The translations under genes were made by a program, and so were the position numbers. From Microcoleaceae cyanobacterium UBA11344 (GTDB lineage: Bacteria > Cyanobacteriota > Cyanobacteriia > Cyanobacteriales > Microcoleaceae): DNA of 5,423 bases. The notes beneath the pieces are model-generated. The model saw only the letters and a list, made by a program, of their open reading frames with translations, was not told the DNA's origin and did no database searches. Location of the stretch: NCBI GenBank assembly GCA_003483675.1, contig DMYK01000183.1, forward strand, positions 1 through 5,423. The letters are read 5' to 3'. Positions 1 through 5,423 of this stretch are shown here, in pieces (the first letter of the stretch is position 1; every line of letters begins with the position of its first letter).

Positions 1-36
1 AGGGCGCAGAGGGCGCAGAGGGGGAGAAAGCAGAGG
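1..36. repeat. Purine-rich 9-base tandem repeat
   Basis: Two exact copies of AGGGCGCAG (1-9 and 10-18) are followed by two degenerate units (19-27 and 28-36) that keep the AGG/CAG flavour. The tract ends 17 bases before the stop codon of the membrane-protein gene and is cut by the window edge, so its full length is unknown. Similar G/A-rich runs are common between genes in filamentous cyanobacteria (from memory, not searched). I see no hairpin plus T-run here that would make it a terminator of the minus-strand gene. Confidence 0.6.
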
Positions 37-53
37 GGTTGTTATCTAATTTT

Positions 54-1811
54 TTAATTGTTTTTGATAATTTGGGAATTTCGCATGGCTACCCAGCCTT
101 GGCGGTTTTTAAATGATGCGTAGGCTGTTAATAATTTATCGGTTGGTGATGTTTGAATGTATCCTCTCCAAGCTGCGAATTTGTAGGCGGGCCCAAATAA
201 GTTTACTAAATCTGGACGGGGAAATCCTGACATGGCGAAACCTCGAACGACATTTTCTTGATTGAGAATGGCTATACATTTTACATTGTTTTCGGGGTCT
301 CCTACCCAGCCAATTACTCTGGCGGCTGTGGGTGCGAGTTTTGTTACTATATCAAAATATCCTGGTACTCCGTCTTTGGGGGCTGATAGTAAGTTTGGCT
401 CGATTTTGGTGTCTAATTCTGCACAGAAGTTATGCTTTTTGATGTCTCGATTAAAGGGTACTAAATTGTTAGTTTGTAAGGCATCTATTAATCCTACGAA
501 AGCGGCCGGTCTGTTGCCTACTTTGTCTTTAATTAAGGTCACGTCGGTGATGCCTAATTGCAATGATAATGCTACTAATGGTTGATAGGTTGCTCTGCGG
601 GCGATCGCACTTGCTGTTTCGCCTCCCACACCGTACATTAAAACGATCGCAATTGTGACGATTCCTAACAGCGGTGTCAGCCAACTTCTTTGCATTCTGG
701 GTATTGGCTGCAACTGCCGCACCCACAATACTGTCAGCACAAATGTGCTCATCCAAAACAGTGCTGGGAGTGTGGCGTAGCGGGAAGCTGTGGCCTGTTC
801 GACTCCAAATCCCGATCGGCTAACGGCGGCCATTAATGCCGTTTGCAGGGTGTAAATCTGGATTGATAGCCAAGGCAGCCAATCCGTGCGATCGACCTTT
901 TTTCCAAACAACCAATAACCCACAAAACCTGTTACTGCTATCAAACCAATTATCCCAATAATTGATGCAATAATAATATTATCGCTGAAAATTCCGCCTA
1001 AATAAATAGGAATATATTCGAGAGTTTTGAGCGGATTAATTTTGGTTAAAGAAGGGTGATGAGCGGGAGTTTTATAAGTTAAAAAATAAGTGCTGATCAC
1101 CGCAATAGAAACAGCAAAATACAAGTAAGTAACTCGGCGGGGAAACCGCAGCACAACCGCCGCAGCACACAATATCGGCCACAAAGCTAAAGGAGTGCTG
1201 TAACTAATACAACCTAAAATCCCAAAAATAATGCTACCAATTACCCAACCATCCCCTAGGGGCGGTGCCCCCGTGCCCGCCCCCGTACCCGCAACAGTCG
1301 CATAGGATTGCAGACAAAATATCGAACAAATTACAAATAAATTAGCAATTATCCAGTGAACACCGCTAAATCCCCGCATCCAATTGTGAGCCGCAGCCGG
1401 AGTAAAATTAAAAATAGAAATAGCAACTACAACTAAGATAAATTGCAGCGGAAAACGATTCAATTTTAACGGCAGCAAAGCAATTAATACGTGGCACTGA
1501 ATCAAAGCTAAAAACCAGGAAACTACACACAAACCAATATTTGAACCTTGAGTTATGACTATATTCAAGGCATAGATAATGGCCGGAATCAAGACAAAAT
1601 GCTCGTTCGCCCGAAATATCCAATTAAAAGGATTGGTAGAGAAACCGTCTACTGAATAGAAATTCCAAGTCATCCACCAATAGTCAAAATTAGACAAGTC
1701 TCCAGCTTGCGATATCAGGTACAAAATATAGGAGGCTGGTATCAAAATGCCGACAACTGATCCGGCGATTAAAACATATTCTGACTTGACTTTCATTGGA
1801 TTCATAAACAC
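54..1811 (-). CDS. Polytopic membrane protein, GT-C glycosyltransferase-like, function unknown
   Basis: This is a 585-residue protein numbered from a GTG at 1811. An ATG two codons later (1805) is an equally good start, and neither has a clear ribosome binding site. Hydrophobic segments lie near residues 13-34, 72-113 (two), 122-136, 151-169, 188-222 (probably two), 227-245, 276-302, 346-364 and 378-394. About 190 C-terminal residues follow that look soluble. The first large loop carries FDYWW (42-46) and ANEHF (68-72). A second motif, ASRY, sits at 342-345. An acidic first outer loop in a multi-pass protein is the pattern of GT-C glycosyltransferases, which use polyprenyl-phosphate sugars, but I recognise no named family. 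A neighbouring rhamnose pathway fits a role in surface glycan assembly; that is inference. A Gly/Thr/Ala/Pro-rich stretch at 174-185 is coded by an in-frame repeat. The gene is last in the minus-strand set, 224 bases downstream of rfbD across two repeats, so co-transcription is uncertain. Confidence 0.85.
   Translation of the reverse strand: MFMNPMKVKSEYVLIAGSVVGILIPASYILYLISQAGDLSNFDYWWMTWNFYSVDGFSTNPFNWIFRANEHFVLIPAIIYALNIVITQGSNIGLCVVSWFLALIQCHVLIALLPLKLNRFPLQFILVVVAISIFNFTPAAAHNWMRGFSGVHWIIANLFVICSIFCLQSYATVAGTGAGTGAPPLGDGWVIGSIIFGILGCISYSTPLALWPILCAAAVVLRFPRRVTYLYFAVSIAVISTYFLTYKTPAHHPSLTKINPLKTLEYIPIYLGGIFSDNIIIASIIGIIGLIAVTGFVGYWLFGKKVDRTDWLPWLSIQIYTLQTALMAAVSRSGFGVEQATASRYATLPALFWMSTFVLTVLWVRQLQPIPRMQRSWLTPLLGIVTIAIVLMYGVGGETASAIARRATYQPLVALSLQLGITDVTLIKDKVGNRPAAFVGLIDALQTNNLVPFNRDIKKHNFCAELDTKIEPNLLSAPKDGVPGYFDIVTKLAPTAARVIGWVGDPENNVKCIAILNQENVVRGFAMSGFPRPDLVNLFGPAYKFAAWRGYIQTSPTDKLLTAYASFKNRQGWVAMRNSQIIKNN
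601..608. repeat. HIP1 octamer GCGATCGC
   Basis: This is an exact copy of the palindrome that is highly over-represented in many cyanobacterial genomes. It lies inside the membrane-protein gene. Its use here is as a lineage marker; other near matches such as CGATCGCA occur in the window. Confidence 0.8.
1253..1292. repeat. GC-rich palindrome and 12-base tandem repeat inside a coding region
   Basis: The stretch begins with the perfect palindrome CCCCTAGGGG (1253-1262). It overlaps a GGGGC-GGT-GCCCC hairpin (1259-1271), and two 12-base units follow (1269-1280 and 1281-1292) that differ at one base. Read on the minus strand, the two units each encode Ala-Gly-Thr-Gly, with a synonymous difference (GGT versus GGC). 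They fall in the loop between hydrophobic segments of the membrane protein (residues 174-181), where a length change would be tolerated. The local G+C is far above the surrounding AT-rich membrane-segment code. Confidence 0.75.
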
Positions 1812-1825
1812 AAATGGTTGGATTT

Positions 1826-1892
1826 GTAGGGGCGGGTTTAGCTTAGATAATTTGCATATTACAAATAAATCTTGAACAAAACCCGCCTTAAC
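1826..1892. repeat. Palindromic intergenic repeat with 14-base arms
   Basis: The left arm at 1826-1839 and the inverted right arm at 1879-1892 match at 11 of 14 bases, including a perfect inner 9 bases (GGCGGGTTT at 1831-1839 against AAACCCGCC at 1879-1887). The 39-base interior is AT-rich. The GTAGGGGCGGGTTT arm is a form I recall as a very common dispersed repeat in filamentous cyanobacteria. It lies 15 bases upstream of the GTG start of the minus-strand membrane-protein gene, so it would be in the 5' leader or promoter of any transcript starting there. Confidence 0.65.
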
Positions 1893-1909
1893 TTTTTGAG
1901 TTTTCCTCC

Positions 1910-2026
1910 AGGACTTACGCAGCTATTGTGTCTGTCATGAGTCAAACGCAACACAGTGTAGTGAAGCATCGAGATCCTTCGCTCACGCTCAGGATGACAT
2001 AATTTCGTGGAGCGTGCGTAAGTCCT
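1910..2026. mobile_element. 117-base MITE-like element with perfect 12-base terminal inverted repeats
   Basis: AGGACTTACGCA (1910-1921) is matched exactly in inverse orientation at 2015-2026. Nested inside are a 6-base inverted pair (TGTCAT at 1933-1938 and ATGACA at 1994-1999) and a small ATCCT/AGGAT stem (1974-1978 and 1991-1995), so the whole element can fold into one long hairpin. It has no reading frame of useful size, which suggests a non-autonomous element moved, if at all, by a transposase elsewhere. I see no clear target-site duplication: the flanks are TTTTCCTCC on the left and ATCAATTTT on the right. It starts 9 bases past the stop codon of rfbD and lies between rfbD and the membrane-protein gene, where a strong hairpin could weaken read-through. 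Confidence 0.7.
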
Positions 2027-2035
2027 ATCAATTTT

Positions 2036-2908
2036 TCATTTGACTTCTCTTACCAGCATTTGCCTGAGCCCTTGCCGCCAATGGGGAGGATGCGTACCCA
2101 AAAGTGCTGATATTTTTACCGATGAAAGTACAGAAAAAGCAGGGCGTTTTGCTGGTGTGGGATATTCGGTGGTGGTGATAGGAACCACGCGCTGAACTTT
2201 CAGGGGAAAACCGAGTTTTTCTGCTTCTTCAAAAATGGCGATCGCAAAATCGTACCAACTACAAACGCCGCTGTTTGTGTATTGGTAAGTCCCGAAAGTT
2301 TCTGGCTGAATGCGAGGAATTATCTGCGAAATTGCCGCAGCTAAATCCCCCGTCCAAGTAGGGCTTCCCACTTGATCCGCTACTACCCGAATCTCTTCCC
2401 TTTCCTTTCCCAACCTCAGCATAGTTTTGACAAAATTGCCTTTGCCGCCGTTGCCATAAACCCAGGCTGTTCTGATAATAATGTGCCGATTTCCTGCTTT
2501 CCGAATTGCCTCTTCGCCCATCAATTTTGACTTGCCGTAAGTTCCCAGCGGGTTCGTAGAATCTGTTTCTAGATAAGGAGAACCCTGGCTACCGTCGAAT
2601 ACATAATCTGTGGAAATATGAATCAAAGTCGATCGCAGTTTTTCGCATTCTTCTGCAAGGATTCCAGGGGCAATGCCGTTGACAGCCTGTGCTAATTCTG
2701 GTTCGATTTCTGCTTTGTCTACAGCAGTGTAAGCACCCGCATTGACAACTAAATCCGGTTGAATTTCAGCCATTGCTTGACGGATACTTTCGGGTTCGGA
2801 TAAATCGAGACTTGTGCGATCGACTGCAATTACCTCTCCCGAAGATAATAAAATTGGCTGCAATTCTTGAGCGAGTTGTCCGCCACTACCTGCGAGTAAA
2901 ATTTTCAT
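2036..2908 (-). CDS. rfbD: dTDP-4-dehydrorhamnose reductase
   Basis: RfbD (RmlD) carries out the last step of dTDP-L-rhamnose synthesis, the NAD(P)H-dependent reduction of dTDP-4-dehydro-L-rhamnose in the cytoplasm. The 290-residue length is normal for the family. The N-terminal Rossmann motif GSGGQL is at residues 7-12. The conserved NAGAYTAVDKAE block lies at 56-67 and STDYVFDG at 99-106. The catalytic YGKSK is at 124-128 (Tyr124, Lys128), DQVGSPTW at 178-185, and the C-terminal RPAFSVLSS at 255-263 corresponds to the RPxxSxL substrate-side motif. The ATG at 2908 starts directly at the Rossmann strand, as expected, though no strong ribosome binding site precedes it. Only three bases separate it from the stop of rfbC, so the two are translated from one message and perhaps coupled. 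Nothing appears truncated. Identification is firm. Confidence 0.96.
   Translation of the reverse strand: MKILLAGSGGQLAQELQPILLSSGEVIAVDRTSLDLSEPESIRQAMAEIQPDLVVNAGAYTAVDKAEIEPELAQAVNGIAPGILAEECEKLRSTLIHISTDYVFDGSQGSPYLETDSTNPLGTYGKSKLMGEEAIRKAGNRHIIIRTAWVYGNGGKGNFVKTMLRLGKEREEIRVVADQVGSPTWTGDLAAAISQIIPRIQPETFGTYQYTNSGVCSWYDFAIAIFEEAEKLGFPLKVQRVVPITTTEYPTPAKRPAFSVLSSVKISALLGTHPPHWRQGLRQMLVREVK
2238..2245. repeat. HIP1 octamer GCGATCGC
   Basis: This is an exact copy of the cyanobacterial over-represented palindrome, within rfbD. It is listed because three copies in a window this size support a cyanobacterial origin. Confidence 0.8.
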
Positions 2909-2911
2909 GAT

Positions 2912-3484
2912 CTAAAAAACTTGAGCTCTTTTCAATGTTGGTCCGGCTTTGTCTTTAGCTGATAAAATTGGTTGTGCACCTTCTAGGGGCCAATCGATCG
3001 CCAAATCGGGGTCATTCCACAAGATACACCGCTCGTGACTCGGTGCATAGTAGTCTGTAGTTTTATACAAAACTTCAGCAGTTTCAGAAACTACTAAAAA
3101 ACCGTGAGCAAATCCCGCCGGCACCCAAATTTGGCGCTTATTTTCTGCACTCAGAAAACAGCCCACCGACTTTCCAAAAGTCGGCGAACTTTTTCTAATA
3201 TCCACCGCCACATCAAAGATCTCGCCCGCAATTACCCGCAGCAATTTGCCTTGAGGCTGCTGCATTTGGTAGTGCAAACCGCGCAGCACATTTTTAGAAG
3301 ATTTGGAATGATTGTCTTGAACAAACTCTGCCGTTACGCCTGTTTTTTCGACAAAAGCTTTGTGATTAAAACTCTCAAAAAAGAAACCGCGATCGTCTCC
3401 GAAAATTTTCGGCTCAATGATCAAAACTTCCGGTATTTCCGTAGATATAACGTTCATAGTTGGCTGCGAAAGTGATAAAGTCAT
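2912..3484 (-). CDS. rfbC: dTDP-4-dehydrorhamnose 3,5-epimerase
   Basis: RfbC (RmlC) inverts C3 and C5 of dTDP-4-dehydro-6-deoxyglucose, giving the substrate of RfbD. It is a cupin-fold cytoplasmic enzyme, usually dimeric. Visible family blocks are [13 protein letters not shown] (28-40), the [18 protein letters not shown] region (56-73) with the catalytic-base His71, the VAVDIR strand (92-97), [10 protein letters not shown] (120-129) and the [10 protein letters not shown] segment (139-148) that carries the catalytic tyrosine. The length of 190 residues is slightly long. An in-frame ATG at 3457 (Met10) would give 181 residues and a typical RmlC N-terminus, so the start is uncertain. Its 5' end faces the methyltransferase start, with 22 bases between them (49 if Met10 is used). 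It is the first gene of the rfbC-rfbD pair; rfbA and rfbB are not in the window. Confidence 0.96.
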   Translation of the reverse strand: MTLSLSQPTMNVISTEIPEVLIIEPKIFGDDRGFFFESFNHKAFVEKTGVTAEFVQDNHSKSSKNVLRGLHYQMQQPQGKLLRVIAGEIFDVAVDIRKSSPTFGKSVGCFLSAENKRQIWVPAGFAHGFLVVSETAEVLYKTTDYYAPSHERCILWNDPDLAIDWPLEGAQPILSAKDKAGPTLKRAQVF

Positions 3485-3498
3485 ACTTACTGAATACT

Positions 3499-3529
3499 AT
3501 TTTACTATGAAAGCCGACGCATATCTCAA
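3499..3529 (-). promoter_or_regulatory. Weak candidate promoter for rfbC-rfbD
   Basis: On the minus strand, TTGAGA (3524-3529; five of six match to the -35 consensus) is followed 19 bases later by TAAAAT (3499-3504; five of six match to the -10 consensus). A transcript would start about 7 bases upstream of the rfbC ATG at 3484, or farther ahead of the ATG at 3457. The spacer is longer than the ideal 17 bases. The site overlaps the first codons of the divergent methyltransferase, so firing in one direction could affect the other. It is a pattern match only. Confidence 0.25.
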
Positions 3530-4196
3530 AAAGTTGTACGCCAATCGATTTGATTCCAGACAGATGCAAGCAAAGGTAGTGCTTTGGAAAGTTTTAATTG
3601 ACGAATTTTTACAAAAATATGTTCCTACTAAATCAGCGGTTTTAGATATTGGTGGGGGCTACTGCGAGTTTATCAATCAAATTCGAGCCAGAGAAAAATG
3701 CTTGATTGACCTCAATCCCGATTCAAAGTTATTTGCTAATCCTGATGTCAAAGTGCTGAATATTGATGTTTTAAATTTGGGCGCTAGCCCAGCTTTTACC
3801 GAACATTTTGACAGGATCTTTATCTCTAACTTTTTTGAACATCTCCGCAACAAAGAAGAACTCATCCAAATTATCTCATTTTGCTTTGAGGCACTCAATC
3901 CAGGGGGTTCTCTCTTGGTGATCCAACCAAATTTTAAATACTCTTTCAAAGAGTATTACGATTTTATCGATCATCAATTACCGATTACACACTTATCGCT
4001 GCAAGAGCTTTTACAAACCGTCGGGTTTGAAATCGACCTAATTATACCGAGATTTTTACCATTTTCCACCAAGGGCAGACCGGCATCGCCCTGGCTTTTA
4101 AAACTTTACTTAAAATTGCCTTTTTTGTGGCGGTTTTTGGGAGGCCAAATGTTTGTTAAAGCATCGAAACAAAACAATGGAGGCAGAGCCTCCTGA
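3507..4196 (+). CDS. Class I SAM-dependent methyltransferase
   Basis: The protein has 229 residues and a complete Rossmann-type methyltransferase core. The SAM-binding glycine motif VLDIGGGYCEF is at 45-55, an acidic residue at the end of strand 2 is in IDLN (67-70), the IDVLN segment is at 86-90, FDRIFISNFFEHL (101-113) forms strand 4 and the following helix, and NPGGSLLVIQPN is at 131-142. The C-terminal part (DHQLPIT, then PRFLPFSTKG) resembles methyltransferases I recall near polysaccharide genes, so a sugar or lipid-linked glycan acceptor is plausible; the acceptor cannot be read from sequence. I chose the ATG at 3507 because an upstream in-frame ATG at 3417 would run antisense through the rfbC 5' end and add no family-like residues. 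The gene points opposite to its neighbours and is poorer in G+C (hand-counted rows about 28-42%, against about 47-55% in rows of rfbC/rfbD). Its last residues come from a repeat. Confidence 0.92.
   Translation: MKADAYLKKLYANRFDSRQMQAKVVLWKVLIDEFLQKYVPTKSAVLDIGGGYCEFINQIRAREKCLIDLNPDSKLFANPDVKVLNIDVLNLGASPAFTEHFDRIFISNFFEHLRNKEELIQIISFCFEALNPGGSLLVIQPNFKYSFKEYYDFIDHQLPITHLSLQELLQTVGFEIDLIIPRFLPFSTKGRPASPWLLKLYLKLPFLWRFLGGQMFVKASKQNNGGRAS
4179..4193. repeat. Hairpin repeat GGAGGC-AGA-GCCTCC at the end of the methyltransferase gene
   Basis: Perfect 6-base arms (4179-4184 and 4188-4193) surround an AGA loop. The stop codon TGA of the methyltransferase follows directly at 4194-4196. The arm and the following ACAGGCATTCCCAGTCAGA match, from memory, the start of a dispersed cyanobacterial repeat that normally carries a second CCCAGT/ACTGGG hairpin. 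Here that second half is degenerate (4203-4226). With no T-run behind it, it is not a standard intrinsic terminator, though it sits where two genes converge. Confidence 0.7.
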
Positions 4197-4230
4197 CAGG
4201 CATTCCCAGTCAGATCCAGGCGAGGGATAC

Positions 4231-4270
4231 ATCTGCGTTTATCCGCGTTTATCCGCCTGCATCTGCGGTC
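4231..4270. repeat. Four 10-base tandem units between convergent genes
   Basis: The units are ATCTGCGTTT, ATCCGCGTTT, ATCCGCCTGC and ATCTGCGGTC, in perfect register with consensus ATCYGCGTTT. They occupy most of the space between the end of the methyltransferase and the end of the epimerase gene. A run of nine A residues follows (4271-4279), which on the minus strand is a T-run just past the epimerase stop, but no stem precedes it on that strand. Similar ATCTGCG repeats are widespread in cyanobacterial spacers (recollection). Confidence 0.7.
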
Positions 4271-4282
4271 AAAAAAAAATCC

Positions 4283-5347
4283 CTATAATATCGAACTCAA
4301 CACCACCTCATTAGCAACAATCCAATCATAAACATCTTGCAAAGCAGCTTCCGGGCCAATCACAGGTTGCCATCCTGTGCGTTCCATCACCCTAGAAGAA
4401 TCAGTAATAAAAATCGGAATATCCCCCGCACGTTCCTCCAAAACAGGATTAATGGGAATAGACTTTCCCGTAATCTTTTGGCACAAATCAGTTGTCTCAA
4501 CTAAAGAAAGACTGTTGCTCAAACCGCCGCCAACATTAAATACTTCACCGTCAAATTCAGCAAAGTTTTCTAACTGATAATTAACTAACCTCAACAAGTC
4601 TTCAACGTGTAGTAAATCCCTAACCTGCTTGCCGCTGCCGCCAAAACCGATATAATTCAGCGACTTTTGAAAATAGTGAGCAGCCACCCACAAACCGCAA
4701 ACTCCCTGATCGACTTTACCCATTTGCCAAGCACCGGTAATTAACCCGCAGCGGTTGATAATTGCTGGTACATTGTAAGCGGATCTGTATTCCTCAATCA
4801 GCAATTCCGAAGCTAATTTAGTTGCTCCGTAAAGTGAACGATGTCCTTTGAGAGGGAAGTCTTCAGAAATGCCTAATTCTGATATTCCAGGTATAGTTTG
4901 ATTTGGGGCGATCGCAAATCGTGACGGCAATTCCAATAACTTGATAGACTTGACAGAGGCGATCGGATAAACTCGACTCGTAGACAAAAACAACAAACTC
5001 GCACCAGTTTGTCTAGCCAACTCTAAAACATTCACAGTACCCAGTAAATTCGTCTGCAAAACATACTGAGGCGAACTAAAACCCGCCAGTATAGAAGGCT
5101 CCGCAGCACAATCTATAATGCAGTCAGCATTCAGTGCAACGGGATCTAAATCTGCGGCACAGCGAATATCCCCATAAACAAACTGAATCCCGCAACTTTT
5201 AAGCCGAGGTAAATTCAATTCCGAACCCCGGCGGCGCAGGTTATCCAAACAAATTATCTGCAATTCCGGGTGAAGTTTCTTGAGGCCAATTGCTAAACAA
5301 CTGCCAATAAAACCCGCACCACCAACAATCAAAATTGTTTCAACCAT
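4283..5347 (-). CDS. NAD-dependent sugar-nucleotide epimerase/dehydratase, CDP-paratose 2-epimerase-like
   Basis: This is a 354-residue member of the extended short-chain dehydrogenase (SDR) family that acts on nucleotide sugars in the cytoplasm. The Rossmann motif GGAGFIG is at 9-15 and Asp35 (LDNLRRRG) ends strand 2, which favours NAD over NADP. The catalytic set is STS (122-124), Tyr173 and Lys177 in YGATK. RCGLITGAWQMGKVDQGV (199-216), GFGGSGKQVRDLLHVEDL (234-251) and FNVGGG (270-275) strongly recall the CDP-paratose 2-epimerase (tyvelose epimerase) branch, rather than UDP-galactose epimerase or dTDP-glucose dehydratase. The exact substrate is an inference; no CDP-glucose pathway genes are in the window. 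The start ATG at 5347 places the glycine motif at the normal distance. An AAGGA (5363-5367) lies 15 bases upstream, rather far for a ribosome binding site. It converges with the methyltransferase gene, 86 bases apart. Confidence 0.93.
   Translation of the reverse strand: MVETILIVGGAGFIGSCLAIGLKKLHPELQIICLDNLRRRGSELNLPRLKSCGIQFVYGDIRCAADLDPVALNADCIIDCAAEPSILAGFSSPQYVLQTNLLGTVNVLELARQTGASLLFLSTSRVYPIASVKSIKLLELPSRFAIAPNQTIPGISELGISEDFPLKGHRSLYGATKLASELLIEEYRSAYNVPAIINRCGLITGAWQMGKVDQGVCGLWVAAHYFQKSLNYIGFGGSGKQVRDLLHVEDLLRLVNYQLENFAEFDGEVFNVGGGLSNSLSLVETTDLCQKITGKSIPINPVLEERAGDIPIFITDSSRVMERTGWQPVIGPEAALQDVYDWIVANEVVLSSIL
4908..4915. repeat. HIP1 octamer GCGATCGC
   Basis: This is the third exact HIP1 copy in the window, inside the epimerase gene. 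It supports a cyanobacterial source. Confidence 0.8.
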
Positions 5348-5374
5348 GCGATTTATAAAATTTCCTTCGTAGTC

Positions 5375-5388
5375 AGGACTTTAGTCCT
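5375..5388. repeat. Palindrome AGGACT-TT-AGTCCT upstream of the epimerase
   Basis: Perfect 6-base arms (5375-5380 and 5383-5388) surround TT. Together with the adjoining CCTTCGTAGTC (5364-5374), the stretch matches, from memory, a dispersed repeat of filamentous cyanobacteria (CGTAGT-AGGACTTTAGTCCTT). It sits 28 bases upstream of the epimerase start on the minus strand, within its probable leader. The AAGGA that could serve as ribosome binding site is itself at the edge of this repeat. Confidence 0.6.
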
Positions 5389-5423
5389 TAATTCCCTGCG
5401 ATGATAATCACCACGAGAGAGAT

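Overview
The window looks like cyanobacterial chromosome, probably from a filamentous, repeat-rich lineage of the Oscillatoria/Microcoleus type. Three signs support this. The octamer GCGATCGC (HIP1) occurs three times in 5.4 kb. Every intergenic space carries short palindromic or tandem repeats of kinds I recall from such genomes. Starts lack strong Shine-Dalgarno sequences. The genus is an inference from style, not a database match.

The content is a cell-surface polysaccharide (O-antigen or exopolysaccharide) locus. From right to left: 4283-5347 (minus) encodes an NAD-dependent sugar-nucleotide epimerase/dehydratase resembling CDP-paratose 2-epimerase. 3507-4196 (plus) encodes a class I SAM-dependent methyltransferase. 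2912-3484 and 2036-2908 (minus) are rfbC and rfbD, the last two steps of dTDP-L-rhamnose synthesis, three bases apart and surely co-transcribed. 54-1811 (minus) encodes a large polytopic membrane protein with a C-terminal soluble domain. It is of unknown function, with an architecture that recalls GT-C glycosyltransferases.

A coherent reading is that RfbC/RfbD supply dTDP-rhamnose, the epimerase makes a second (possibly rare) activated sugar, the methyltransferase decorates a sugar or lipid-linked intermediate, and the membrane protein works on the glycan at the membrane. The partners rfbA, rfbB and any CDP-glucose pathway genes are not in the window, so the pathways are incomplete here.

The gaps are unusually full of small repeats. 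1812-2035 holds two unrelated palindromic elements back to back. 4197-4282 holds a hairpin repeat, which also supplies the end of the methyltransferase reading frame, followed by four 10-base tandem units. 5348-5423 holds a palindrome just upstream of the epimerase. 1-36 is a purine-rich 9-base tandem repeat. A GC-rich repeat also lies in frame inside the membrane-protein gene. I see no tRNA, rRNA, CRISPR array, transposase or phage gene. I do not see a clearly new biological system. The most unusual points are the unrecognised membrane protein and the extent to which repeats reach into coding ends and gene control regions.
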